Of a DNA stretch of 64,000 nt, positions 8,744 to 18,800 are shown in pieces. The notes under the pieces are model-generated. The model was not told where the DNA came from. It was given only the letters and a program-made list of their open reading frames with translations, and did not search any database. The position numbers and the translations under genes were made by a program. Every line of letters begins with the position of its first letter. The stretch's first letter is position 1. This stretch comes from Gemmatimonadota bacterium (lineage in GTDB: Bacteria > Latescibacterota > UBA2968 > UBA8231), in contig JABJJN010000079.1 of assembly GCA_018660835.1 (NCBI GenBank), positions 1 to 64,000 of the forward strand, written 5' to 3'.

Positions 8744-9063
8744 TGCGCCTGCTCCTCGATGAGTCACTTCCTCGTCGACTCCGGACTCACTTCGCAAGCC
8801 ACGACGTATCGACCGTGGGTGACATGGGTTGGCTGGGCGTGAAGAACGGCGAGCTTCTACGTCTCGCCGGATTGAACTTTGACGCCTTCATCACCCCCGA
8901 CCGGAATCTGAGATATCAGCAGAACCTCTCTACGCTGCCCGTCTCCGTTGTTGTCGTGGTTGCACCATCAAACGAGTTGGCAGCTCTGCTGCCTCTTGTA
9001 CCCGCAATCGAGCGTGTGCTGGATTCGTTGCAGCCACGCGGCCTGATCGAAGTTGGTGGGTGA
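8743..9063 (+). CDS. DUF5615 PIN-like toxin
   Basis: 106 residues, starting on the G of the antitoxin stop overlap. Family features: MRLLLDESLPRRLRTHF (first PIN Asp in LLDE), DVSTVGDMGWLGVKNGELLRLA, and DAFITPDRNLRYQQN (third acidic position). DUF5615 proteins are predicted RNases of the PIN/Mut7-C fold and are toxins partnered by DUF433 proteins. The acidic residues expected for metal binding are present, so the module appears intact. Confidence 0.92.
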   Translation: MRLLLDESLPRRLRTHFASHDVSTVGDMGWLGVKNGELLRLAGLNFDAFITPDRNLRYQQNLSTLPVSVVVVVAPSNELAALLPLVPAIERVLDSLQPRGLIEVGG

Positions 9064-9070
9064 ACTTGCC

Positions 9071-10723
9071 GTGGCAAGGTGTCCCTCGGTCTATCTCGCC
9101 AAGGTTTGTTCGCCCTGGACTTTGATCGCGGCGGCGCTGGTTCTGAGCGCTCTGGTTGGCCGTGCCTGGGCTGTCGACTACTACGTGTCGACAACGGGAT
9201 CTGACACGGTCGCCGGAACATCCCTGAAAACTGCGTGGCGGACGATCCCCAAGGCGAATGAATCGGTGGCGCCAGGAGATACGGTCTTCATCGGTGGTGG
9301 TCTCTACTCGGAGACGATCTCACCCGCACGCAGTGGGTTGGCGCATCAGCGGATCACCTACAAAGCTCTCCCTGGCGAGGAGGTGACGCTAACCGGTGTG
9401 GATCGCGGCATCGTGATGCGGGATCGTGCGTATGTGACGATCGACGGGATCGACATTCGCGGTACGCAGATGTATGTCTTGCTCGACAACAGCCACGACA
9501 TCTGGATACGTGATGGCGTCTTCGACGAATCGACGCTGCGACAGGGCGGGCCCAAGGGCATCCTGATTATCAACGACTCGCACCACAATCGGATCCAGCG
9601 CTGCCAGATCGGTCGGGCGGGATACGTTCGCATCGATGCAGCGTCGAAGACCGGTCTAGAAGACATGGGTGGTCTGATCAACATCGGCAATGATGTGGAG
9701 ACAACCGATGACAGCCACTACAACCTCATTGAGGACAACCACCTCGCCTATGGCGGGCATCACGTGCTGCTGTTGGCGAGCAGCTTCAACGTGGTGCGGA
9801 ACAACACCTTCCACAACGAGCCGTGGATGCCCGATCCGACCGAACCTGGCCGACTCTTCGGCAATCGCAATATCGGTGGTGGTGGTGGCAATGCGGGACG
9901 CAATCTGATCGAGGGGAACCGGATCGCCTTCGCTGGCCGGCCGCCTGATGACGATGGTGCGTATGGCATCGAGTTGGCGAGTCCGCAGAATATCTACCGA
10001 CACAATGTGTTCGATCGCAATGGGACGGCCGGTGTCGGGCTGCATTCGAAGTGGCATGGTGAAGCGAGCGGAAACCATGTCTATGGAAACACGTTCTATG
10101 GTAATGGTGCGGACGAGACGATCGAGGGCTTTCACAAAGGGGGGATCTCGATCCAGAACTATGCAGGTGTGGCGCCGCGGGCGAATGTGATCAAGAACAA
10201 TCTGTTCTATCGTGATCACACACCTGATGACCGATTCCATCAGCAAGGGGTGTTTGCCGTCGGCGGCAATGTTCAGCTCGAGGAACAGACACTGGCGGGA
10301 AATTGGAAGAATGCCGGTGATCCGTTGTTTGTGGCAGAGCCTTCGGGCGATGCGCTTCCGGAAGAGAGTCCCGACGTACGCCTGCCCGATCTCGATCAGC
10401 AGGACTTTCATCTGACGTCTGGCAGTCCGTGTATCGATGCGGGGGTGTTTCTGACACAGACCATCGGCGATGGGCAGGGGCGTGAGATCCGCGTTGTGGA
10501 TGCGGGTTACTTCACCGATGGGTGGGGGATCATCGACGGTGATCGAGTCCAACTGGAAGGCATGACCAACTGGGCGCAGGTGCTGGAGGTCGACTACGAT
10601 CAGGACACGCTGCGGCTCGACCGAGATGTCGTGTGGCACGATGGCCAGGGGGTGAGTCTGTCCTATAGGGGTGGGGGGCCGGACATGGGGGCGTATGAAT
10701 TCAGCGACGGCGCGGCGGAGTAG
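9071..10723 (+). CDS. Secreted right-handed beta-helix repeat protein
   Basis: About 550 residues. Start set at GTG 9071, preceded by GGTGGGTGA; TTG 9053 would overlap the toxin gene. Signal peptide with core TLIAAALVLSALVGRAWA. The mature protein begins DYYVSTTGSD, the usual start of DUF1565/beta-helix proteins, then carries PbH1 repeats (YVTIDGIDIRG, HNRIQRCQIG, YNLIEDNHLAYGG, FNVVRNNTFHN, RNLIEGNRIAF, ENIYRHNVF-type). Such folds are used by pectate lyases, alginate epimerases and related carbohydrate enzymes. I cannot see a catalytic signature that tells which one. Exported, polysaccharide-related role inferred. Confidence 0.87.
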   Translation: MARCPSVYLAKVCSPWTLIAAALVLSALVGRAWAVDYYVSTTGSDTVAGTSLKTAWRTIPKANESVAPGDTVFIGGGLYSETISPARSGLAHQRITYKALPGEEVTLTGVDRGIVMRDRAYVTIDGIDIRGTQMYVLLDNSHDIWIRDGVFDESTLRQGGPKGILIINDSHHNRIQRCQIGRAGYVRIDAASKTGLEDMGGLINIGNDVETTDDSHYNLIEDNHLAYGGHHVLLLASSFNVVRNNTFHNEPWMPDPTEPGRLFGNRNIGGGGGNAGRNLIEGNRIAFAGRPPDDDGAYGIELASPQNIYRHNVFDRNGTAGVGLHSKWHGEASGNHVYGNTFYGNGADETIEGFHKGGISIQNYAGVAPRANVIKNNLFYRDHTPDDRFHQQGVFAVGGNVQLEEQTLAGNWKNAGDPLFVAEPSGDALPEESPDVRLPDLDQQDFHLTSGSPCIDAGVFLTQTIGDGQGREIRVVDAGYFTDGWGIIDGDRVQLEGMTNWAQVLEVDYDQDTLRLDRDVVWHDGQGVSLSYRGGGPDMGAYEFSDGAAE

Positions 10724-10774
10724 TCGCAACGCACGGATCGCATCGCACAGTATCGATATTGAAGAAGGAAGCAT

Positions 10775-11630
10775 TTGAGCGAGATCTTCATCGGCATCGA
10801 CGGTGGTGGCACCCATACGCGGGCACTTGCTGTGGATCGCTCAGGGCTCACTCAGTGATGTGGTAGGGCTGGTGGCTGGTCTTGCGGGTGTCAACAACAG
10901 TGAAAGCCAGGCGCGCGGCGAGCGCTTCGTGACAGTGGACGGGTTGGCGTGTGATCGCGTAGTGGTCAATGATGCGGTGGTGGCACACGCAGGCGCACTG
11001 CGTTCGCGACCGGGGATTATCGCAATCGGTGGCACAGGCAGCGTCGCCTTTGGTGTGAACGAAGCGGGAGAGCACGTGCGCAACTACGATGCCCGTCACT
11101 GGACGGGGGTCAGTGCAGCCAACTTCGCCTACGATGCGGTCCACAGGTTGATGGTGGGAGATGCGATGCAGGTAGATGAGGAGTTTGCGCGGCAGGTCTA
11201 CGCGTTCTGGGACGTGGCAGATCTGGCGGGGCTGCGCGAACTCGGTGCCGCAGGATTTATCGAAGATCGGACCGACAGGGACTACCGTTTCGGTGCGATG
11301 GCGAATCTTGTGACCGACGCGGCGGACAGGGGGTCACCGTTGGCCCGTTCGGTCTGTGATGTCGGTGTGGCCGCTATCTGTGTGGGAATCCGGATCGTCG
11401 CCCTACGTTTCGCCCATCCCGCGATCGACGTGGTGCTGATTGGTGGTGTGATCAGAAGCAGATATGTGGCGCAGGCGATTTCGAAGACGCTAGCAGAGAT
11501 CGGGGATCGGCAGTTCGCCGTGGTAGAGCCAGCCTTCGCTCCGGAGATTGGCGCCGCCATGATAGCCCTCGAAAACCATGGCATCGCGATCGATGAAGAG
11601 GTTGCGGCCCACCTGTCGCAGATCACATGA
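10775..11630 (+). pseudogene. Broken BadF/BadG-type (N-acetylglucosamine kinase-like) ATPase
   Basis: From TTG 10775 (AAGGAAGC upstream) the frame encodes IFIGIDGGGTHTRALAVD, the phosphate-1 loop of the BadF/BadG/BcrA and GlcNAc-kinase family, but stops at 10856-10858 after 27 codons. The remainder continues in another frame from about 10850: GLAGVNN, VVVNDAVVAHAGA, GIIAIGGTGSVAFG, then ALRFAHPAIDVVLIGGVI to the stop at 11630. Besides the frame change, roughly 60 residues normally found between phosphate-1 and GLAGV are missing, so this is not just a sequencing slip. The ancestral enzyme would phosphorylate GlcNAc released from chitin or peptidoglycan; a GH18 gene is next door. Confidence 0.75.
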
Positions 11631-11663
11631 CCAAAGTCCCATTTGCAGGCCTTGTGGGTGGCG

Positions 11664-12695
11664 CTACCGCGCCGCGTCGACGACCTCATGGATGACGCCC
11701 AGCAGATCATCGGGCGAGAGAGCATCCTGGGATAGCTCCCAGATCATGACACCGGATCCCTCTCGCAGGGCCAGTTGCGTCTTTCGACGAATGGTTTGAC
11801 GGCCGTTGTAGGTGACGTAGCTGCAATCGGCACAGGCGGTGCCGATCAGATCGGTTGACGCCGCCGACATGCCGTGCTCATCGAGGATCTCCTGGTAGCT
11901 GTAGCCACCACGCTGGTCGCCGAAGCCATAACCGTAAAAGGGCAAACCGAGGACGAGTTTCTCCTTCGGCAGGCCGCGACTGCGCCAGGTCTCCAGATGG
12001 GCCAGTGACTGCTCCAGGCTTGAGTGCTCCGAGCCCGCCTGGCCCCAGCTCGGCCCGATCGTATCGTAGGACATGATGTTGACGAAATCGAACAGAGGGA
12101 TCGATTCAACAGGGATCATGCCTCCCTCGTAAGAGGCGGTGGCGCAGGTAACGAGCTTTCCCTGGGGGTGCAGTCTCTCGGACAAGGCCGTCACGAACGG
12201 GGTGTAGTTCCCAGCTGCATGGATCGCCGTCAACAGAACACCCTCGAGATCGACGTCGATGCCGTCCAGATCGAAATCGGCGACGAAGGCCACCAAATCG
12301 TCGACCAGTTGCTGTTGGGACGCCGGCTGTAGCAGGACCTCCCAATCGCCGGAACAGGGGGGGATGACACCGCCTGCCAGTGATATCAAAACCTTCACGC
12401 GTGCCTGGTGAGCTTTCGCCACGACGTAGTGCAGGTCATCGGCAGTGGCACCGCTCATACACGGAGGACCGTCGGGTCCATCCACAACACCAGATGCATC
12501 AGGATTGAGGAAAGCGATATTGATGTGGGTCACCTGGCTCAGGTCGGTGCGATCGACACTCTGTCGCAGGTCCTTCCAGGCGGGCAGGTAACCGATCACG
12601 CGCACAGGTTCCGGTGTCTTGCACGCAGCGAACTGAGAGATCGCGGCCAACATGATACAAGCTCCAATGAGAAGGGTCACCCGCTTGTTCATCAA
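11664..12695 (-). CDS. GH18 family chitinase-like lipoprotein
   Basis: 343 residues with a lipoprotein-type signal (hydrophobic core LLIGACIMLAAIS, FAAC with Cys25). The GH18 catalytic motif DGIDVDLE is complete at residues 144-151, Glu151 being the expected proton donor; KVLISLAGG (SxGG motif) precedes it and NIMSYD follows. GH18 enzymes cleave chitin or related N-acetylglucosamine polymers by substrate-assisted catalysis. Anchored in the envelope. It converges with the broken GlcNAc-kinase-like gene, suggesting a former amino-sugar utilisation locus. Confidence 0.9.
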   Translation of the reverse strand: MMNKRVTLLIGACIMLAAISQFAACKTPEPVRVIGYLPAWKDLRQSVDRTDLSQVTHINIAFLNPDASGVVDGPDGPPCMSGATADDLHYVVAKAHQARVKVLISLAGGVIPPCSGDWEVLLQPASQQQLVDDLVAFVADFDLDGIDVDLEGVLLTAIHAAGNYTPFVTALSERLHPQGKLVTCATASYEGGMIPVESIPLFDFVNIMSYDTIGPSWGQAGSEHSSLEQSLAHLETWRSRGLPKEKLVLGLPFYGYGFGDQRGGYSYQEILDEHGMSAASTDLIGTACADCSYVTYNGRQTIRRKTQLALREGSGVMIWELSQDALSPDDLLGVIHEVVDAAR

Positions 12696-12772
12696 TCCTC
12701 TTCCTCTTGTGATTCTGACTTACAGTTAGCTTGACCCACCAAGGAGGTACTTGCAAGGACGTACGTTCGCGC

Positions 12773-12800
12773 TTGACTTGTTCGATCACTTTGGTAAGAT
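12773..12800 (+). promoter_or_regulatory. Candidate sigma70-type promoter
   Basis: TTGACT (12773-12778), 16-nt spacer, TAAGAT (12795-12800). Expected start near 12807. No protein-coding frame follows for more than 700 bp on this strand, so the promoter points into the candidate RNA gene. Confidence 0.55.
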
Positions 12801-13289
12801 CTGTACCAGAACCAAGTTAGTGGGTTCACCGCCTCGGGTCAGAGGCGAAGAGGCCGCAACCACGCGGTCGATGGCGGTGATCGAGTCGATGTCGCAGGAT
12901 CGCCGTTGAAGCGCAGTTCGAGATGTTTCGTTTCGCGCGTTTTTCAAGGAGGCTGCGTTTGGAGGAAACCGAGCGGTTTCGTCTGATGAGCACCCCGTCG
13001 AGAAGCACCGGACCATCGTCTTGACGAAACCGCCCACTTCGGCGACATCCGTGCAGGCATGCTGCCTGATCGGTCGATCCAGCCGCCACGGGACCTCGGC
13101 ACAGGAAATCGTTCCCGCTTGATTGTAGGGGACCTTCGGCTCTCATGCCGAAAATCCTGATACGAGGACAGTGAGACTCTGTTGCGGCACTCGTCCCGCC
13201 GAACTTGAGCCCTTTCCCCCCCCACACGGGGTCGGAGTGGAGGAGGGGGCCAGACCGGCGGCGGATGCAACCGCCCCACCGATTGACGC

Positions 13290-13374
13290 AGGGCCGAAAA
13301 GGCTCTCGTCACCCGGCATAGAATTCGGACTCTGAGGCCTCATCATCGACGCGATGATGGGGCCTCTTCTTTTT
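13290..13374 (+). repeat. Conserved 3' module, copy 1
   Basis: A GCC-GAAAA-GGC hairpin, the block CTCGTCACCCGGCAT (13305-13319), then the terminator stem. The same order and largely the same sequence recur at 63910-64000. Confidence 0.75.
13334..13374 (+). terminator. Intrinsic terminator
   Basis: GAGGCCTCATCATCG (13334-13348) pairs with 13352-13366 over 15 bp (one G-U pair) around a 3-nt loop, followed by TTCTTTTT. Confidence 0.85.
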
Positions 13375-13582
13375 GCGACAACCCCTCACCCGAGCTGATC
13401 CATGCTGTGAGATGACGCGACGCATTCAGAGAGGAAAGGACGTACGTGAGCAAGCAACTGTTCATGGACATCTCTTGAGTATTTGCCCTAACTAAGCTCC
13501 TGCCACTCAGGCCATGTGAACGAGAAGCGGCTGCGGTCGCGTGGTGAACTCGTCAGCGACCCTTCGGCACAGGAGCGATCCC

Positions 13583-15772
13583 ATGCAAATCGATTCCAAA
13601 CAAACCGCGAGCACAGTTCTTCGAGCAGCGCCCGGTCGCGGCAGGTGGAGGTTGCCTTCGATCGCCCTCCTGCTCCTGGCGTCGGCGGCAGTCTCGGAGG
13701 AAGGCCTCGTCGCTCACTATCGGTTCGATGAGGGCTCCGGCTCTGTCGTGCGCGACGCCGGGCCGCACGGGTTGAATGGCACGATCCACGGCGCTACGTA
13801 TCGTGCCCTGGACGAGGGCTATGCCCTGGAGTTCGACGGTGTCGACGACCACGTGATCGTGCCGGATTCACCGCATCTGCAGCTGGCGGAGGCGGTGACG
13901 GTGATGGTGTGGCTGAACACGCCAGCCGAGTCGACGCAGAACGTGCTGGGCAAGAACGGTTGCAGCGTCTTGCGTCAGAACTATCGTCTCAACCTGTCGC
14001 GGACGCAGGCAGGGCTCACCGTTGTCGAGTGTCCAGAGCACGGCAAGGAGGTCACGGGGGACGGGGTCAAGTCCGGCAGCTGGTTTCACGTGGCGGGCAC
14101 CTTCGAAGCCGGCAAGATCCGCATGTACGTAGACGGCGCACTGCGCGGCGAACAGCTTGAGGACGCCTTCGATACGGGCACACTGGAGGCGCCGCTCTAC
14201 ATTGGCGGCAGCTTCTATGGGCCGGGACTGAATGGCCTCTACACGGGTCAGATCGACGACGTGCGCATCTACAGTCGTGCCCTGTCTGAGGACGAAATCC
14301 ACGCCCGCTACGAGGCGGAGAAGGACCTGCGCGTCTCCACGCTGGATCGCCTGCTGGCGCAAGTCAGTCCCTCCGAGTCACGTGATACGACGCCGCCCTC
14401 GCTACACAGTCCAAGGCCCGCGCCGGATACGCAGCAGAGCGGGCCCGTGGTACTGACGGCCATCTTCGAGGAGCATGGCGCGGGGATCGATGTTTCCTCC
14501 GCTGTCATCGAAGTGGACGGTGTCGACTATACGGGCCGCGCCCAGATCGACTCGCAAGGGGTCCGGCTGGCCCTCCCAGAACTGCGTCGCGGCGTGCATG
14601 AGGTGAGCGTCGTCGTCGCCGACGAGGCGGGCAACCTCGGCAATGCGCTGCGCTGGCGCTTCGGGATCGACACACCGGTGAAGACCACCTCGGGTTTTGA
14701 GGACGGTGTGTTCCGCGTCGATGGCGAGCCGTATTTCCCCGTGGGCATCTATTCTTCGAGCGTCTCGCCGTGGTACCATCTCCCCATTATCGAGCACGCC
14801 GCGGCGGCTGGGATCAACTACAAGCTCGCCGGTGAACGAAACATCGTCCCCCTCCTCGATGAACTGCAGCAGGTCGGCATGAAGGGCCTCGTGCAGGTGT
14901 ACTGGGCCTCTCAGGACCTGCGTCAGGGTGATCCCGAGCCGCTGACGCAGTTGGTGGAGTCCGTGCGTTCTCATCCAGCAAACCTTGGCTGGTGGAACGA
15001 GTACTCCAGCGTGAACGAGACCGCCCTGGCGACGGATACGTACGAGATCATCCGGCGACTCGACGCCGACCATCCCGTCCTCTACATGCTCGCCTGGGCC
15101 GGTGAACTCTCAGATGCCTACTTCGTGTACGCCTATCCCATCTTGAACCCGCTGTTGCCGGACGACTCGATTCTGTCCATGGACGAACTCGTCCTGCAGC
15201 CCGCCTTCGACGCGGTGCGCGAAGAGGGGGAGGGCAAACAAGTGTGGTTCGGCTCACAGGCTTTCGACTACCGTCTCGACAGCAACCGTGGCAAGGTCAT
15301 CACCCTCGAGGGAGGCTTCCGTCCCACGCGCGCAGAGATCCGCAGCATGAATTACTTCGCCCTGACGAAGGGGGTGAAGGGGCTGTGCTTTTACGCGCCG
15401 AGCGGCGAGATTCCGGGCACGGACTACGTGGAGGACGTCTCCCTGTTCCCGCGGCAGTGGACGGAGATGCTGAAGATTGCCACGCAGGTGCGTTACCTGG
15501 CGCCGACGCTGGCGGCGGGAAAGGTGGCGGCGATGGGGCAGCTGGCGCAGGGCGCGCCGGCGATTCACTTCATCGAGCTCGTCCATGACGACGAGCATAC
15601 GCTGATCGCCGTCAACGCCGAGCCCCAGCACGTGCTCGCCACGTGGGAGTTCCAGGAGCCGGTGCCTTTGTTGATGCTCTTCGAGGACCGCGTATCGGAA
15701 GGCCCGGTGGAGACCTTCACCGACCTGTTTGAGCCTCTGGAAGTGCACGTTTACCGGTGGTCAGCGCCTTGA
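13583..15772 (+). CDS. Secreted LamG-domain protein with glycosidase-like C-terminal region
   Basis: 729 residues from ATG 13583 (AGGAG 7 nt upstream; an upstream in-frame GTG at 13541 lacks a good ribosome site). A long signal sequence ends near residue 37. Residues about 40-250 form a LamG/concanavalin-like domain (GLVAHYRFDEGSG, LEFDGVDDHVIVPDSP, YTGQIDDVRIYSRALSEDEI). About 285-370 is an Ig-like segment (DTTPPSL, VSVVVADEAGNLG). From about 385 on, FRVDGEPYFPVGIYSSS and the WWNEYSS/LMYLAWAG-type strands resemble a TIM-barrel glycoside hydrolase such as GH2/GH42-like proteins; the acid/base pair is not certain. Probably degrades or binds a polysaccharide outside the cell. Confidence 0.8.
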   Translation: MQIDSKQTASTVLRAAPGRGRWRLPSIALLLLASAAVSEEGLVAHYRFDEGSGSVVRDAGPHGLNGTIHGATYRALDEGYALEFDGVDDHVIVPDSPHLQLAEAVTVMVWLNTPAESTQNVLGKNGCSVLRQNYRLNLSRTQAGLTVVECPEHGKEVTGDGVKSGSWFHVAGTFEAGKIRMYVDGALRGEQLEDAFDTGTLEAPLYIGGSFYGPGLNGLYTGQIDDVRIYSRALSEDEIHARYEAEKDLRVSTLDRLLAQVSPSESRDTTPPSLHSPRPAPDTQQSGPVVLTAIFEEHGAGIDVSSAVIEVDGVDYTGRAQIDSQGVRLALPELRRGVHEVSVVVADEAGNLGNALRWRFGIDTPVKTTSGFEDGVFRVDGEPYFPVGIYSSSVSPWYHLPIIEHAAAAGINYKLAGERNIVPLLDELQQVGMKGLVQVYWASQDLRQGDPEPLTQLVESVRSHPANLGWWNEYSSVNETALATDTYEIIRRLDADHPVLYMLAWAGELSDAYFVYAYPILNPLLPDDSILSMDELVLQPAFDAVREEGEGKQVWFGSQAFDYRLDSNRGKVITLEGGFRPTRAEIRSMNYFALTKGVKGLCFYAPSGEIPGTDYVEDVSLFPRQWTEMLKIATQVRYLAPTLAAGKVAAMGQLAQGAPAIHFIELVHDDEHTLIAVNAEPQHVLATWEFQEPVPLLMLFEDRVSEGPVETFTDLFEPLEVHVYRWSAP

Positions 15773-15852
15773 GCCCGGCTGAACGTCTGGCAGCCAAGAT
15801 TCAGAAAGATCCATGTCGCGTCACCGCAACGCAGGGACTATCGTTCTGCATC

Positions 15853-18800
15853 ATGAAATACCTAGTCGTCACCCTGCTCCTGCTCGTTGCCCCCAGCTAC
15901 GCCCACAACGGCGCCGTGGCCATCGCTGTGCCTGCCGAGGGGATCGTGGTGGATGGGGATCTGAGTGACTGGCCGGAAGAAGCCCCATGGTACACCCTTG
16001 GGCGGCCGCTCTCCTACTTCGCATGGCCGACGGATCAGGCAGATCTGCACGTCCGATTTGCTGTCGGCTACACAGAAGGAGACGCCCTCTTCCTCGCCGT
16101 GGAGGTCGACGATGAATCGGTGGTATTGCAGGCTGCCGACGATGAACCTGTTTATTTCAAGGACTTCATGGAAGTGTTCCTGGAGGCCAGCCACGCTCCA
16201 TTGTCTCGTGAAGCCTTCGCCTACGGCAAGAAAACGACAGGTGGACGCGGCGTTACTGTCGCCCGTCAGAGAAAAGAAAATACTTGGAGATATGAGTGGA
16301 GATTTGCCGCTCGGGCTGCAGGCGAAGAATGGCGTACCGGCGAGACGTACGGCTTCTCAGTGCTCGTAAGTGACGGGGATTTTGACCGATCGTTCTCACA
16401 GGTTGCCTGGCATGAACGGGCATACCATCCAGGCAATAGCTCCGCCCCGAGCGGAGATGTTGTCCTCGCCCAGAGTGCGGGGCGCCTCGAAGGGAGATTC
16501 ATCTGGGAGGGTGCGTCCAGTCATTCTGACTATGAGGTTGTCGTGGCGTCAGATGCCGATCCATCCTTCAGCGTCTCCCTTCATACGGACACCCTCGGAC
16601 GCTTTCAGGCCCGTCTCCCCGTTGGATCCTACAATGTGCGAGCTGACGTTGGCACAGAGCCGCCGACAGTCAACGCCGAGATTTCGAAGACCGGTACGAC
16701 TCTCGTCGACCTACCGGTCAAGGTATCTCGCGGACGCAGCATTTCATCTGGTGTGGGCCGAAGGACGAAAGCCGGAGAAGGGCGTCGTAGGGGCTCCTGG
16801 ACAACGTACGATGTGGGCGATGGTTTTCCCCAAAAGACGATCGCTGACATCTTCCAGGATGCAGCAGGTGCCATCTGGTTGTCCCACGCTGCCTTCCTCG
16901 GCGGCGGCGGCATCACGCGTTACGACGGAGTGCACGTCCAACGTTTCGCCACAGAGGATGGCCTACCCAGCGACTGGGTCTACTGTGTGCGGCAGGATCG
17001 GGCGGGTGACCTGTGGATCGGTACGGATCGAGGGGTCGCCAAATACGACGGCGAGACCTTCGACAGCTTTTCAAGACGTGATGGTCTTGGCGCCGACCAC
17101 GTTCTGGCAATTCATGAGGACCCGGCGGGCACGCTCTGGTTGGGTACGGAGAATGGGCTGCGCAAACTTGTCGGTGACAGGTGGTCGTCGATCACTGAGT
17201 TTGGCGAGTTCGTCGGCGAGATACGGGCAATCGCAGATGGCGTCGGTGGTGATATGTGGGTGCTCTCAGAGACCGATCTTCGGCGACTACACGACGGCAG
17301 ACTAGAGATTTTCCCGCATACGGAGGCACCTCTCACGGATATGTCTGTTCATCCGGACGGGACCGTCTGGGTCACCAGAGCAGGCGAGCCACACATCTCG
17401 CTCAAAGATCGTGAGTGGCGTTCGTCGCACTCGGAATCTGATGATTATCGCCCGACGGTACTAGCCGATCGAAGTGGGGCCATCTGGTTTGGGCATGCCG
17501 GTGGCCGGGGTCTCGTCCGCCTCGATGACACTCGGGTCGATACGTTCACGACGACTCATGGTCTGGCAAACACCCAGATCTATTCCCTCGCTGAGGGTCG
17601 TGATCGAGTTCTGTGGGTGGGAACCGTAGGTGGTGGGCTCAGTCGATTTGATCCTCATGGGTTTGTGGCTTACAGCCAAAAAGACGGTTTGGCGGGTGAT
17701 CTCGTGTTTTCGGTATTGGAGGACTCTGAGGGAGTACTGTGGTGTGGCACCAATCGCGGGCTGTGTCGCTTTGATGGGACACGTTGGCAGACCATCGATC
17801 TGCCGGGCCCAGCACAAAACGTGGTGGATATCTTCGAGGATCGTCAGGGCAATCTCTGGTTTGGTCTCAGACATGATGACATTGTGCGCAAGCGCGGTGA
17901 TCAGTGGCGTCGTTTCACACAGGAGGACGGACTTTCCGCTGGAGGATTCGACTTCTGGGGAGACATCCTAGAGGATTCCCGTGGACGGATCTGGGCAGGA
18001 AGCGGGGGCGGCCTCGCCTACTTCGACAACGACCATTGGACTGATGTAACAGATCAGATGCAGGAGCCAGATCGAATCGCAGGTATCCACGAGGACATCG
18101 ATGGACGCCTGTGGTTTGGCGGTAGCAATCTTCATATGCTCGACGGCATGAATTGGTCAATGATTGCAGGTGCCAGTTCTCCAATTGTGTCTATTGCGAA
18201 GGGGTATGGGAACCATCACTGGCTCGGAACGTGGGATGATGGGCTCCACTACACCGATGGCGAGAGTGTCTTCGCTGTAGAGTCTGATCATCCCCTGGCA
18301 TCGGGCAGACCCATCAGCTTGCTGCGCGATGCGCGTGGCATCATGTGGATCGGTGACTGGGGAGAGGGTGTTCGTCAGACAGACGGACGTGTCGTGAAGA
18401 CCCTTCTCAGACCTGAAGGGCTGCCCGACAACCTGATACAGGATATGTCACTTGCGAAGAGTGGCACCATATGGATTGCTACTGAGCGTGGTGTGATGGG
18501 CTACAACTCAGCCACTACAGCGCCTCGCGTTGTCATCCGCAGCATCTCGGCCGATCGTGAGTATCGGACACAGCGTCATGTCGAACTGACGACGGATCAG
18601 AAATTCCTGCGCTTTGACTTCAATGGGATCAGCCTCAGAACTCAGTCCGGCCGATTCACCTATCTCTATCGACTCGCCGGTCTCGAGCAGGACTGGCAGC
18701 AGACTGAAGAGCGTGTGGTCACGTACAGCGATCTGCCATCCGGTGACTATGTCTTCGAGGTGCAGGCTGTCGATCAGGACCTTAACTACTCAGAACCAGC

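Larger units (their letters stand above)
12807..13374 (+). ncRNA. Candidate large structured non-coding RNA (~570 nt)
   Basis: Between the promoter and an intrinsic terminator there is no plausible plus-strand gene, but hairpin potential is dense: GAACC/GGTTC near 12810, CGGTGATC with GATCGCCG (8 bp, near 12875/12897), GCGGTTTCGTC (12973-12983) with GACGAAACCGC (13023-13033, perfect 11 bp), CAGGC/GCCTG near 13055, TTCGGC/GCCGAA near 13135-13151, nested ACGAG-ACAG/CTGT-CTCGT near 13163-13193, and GGCGG/CCGCC near 13257-13274. It lacks the conserved blocks I know for RNase P RNA (GAGGAAAGTCC) and tmRNA (tRNA-like T arm). A long leader of the LamG gene is an alternative, but the terminator separates them. 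Confidence 0.45.

Noticed and set aside
12826..13346. Several minus-strand frames of 60-130 codons in the candidate RNA region
   Set aside because: They overlap each other in different frames, have Arg/Pro/Ser-rich shadow-like composition, no ribosome sites and no domain.
12807..13374. RNase P RNA or tmRNA
   Set aside because: The invariant RNase P blocks and the tRNA-like end of tmRNA are absent on both strands.
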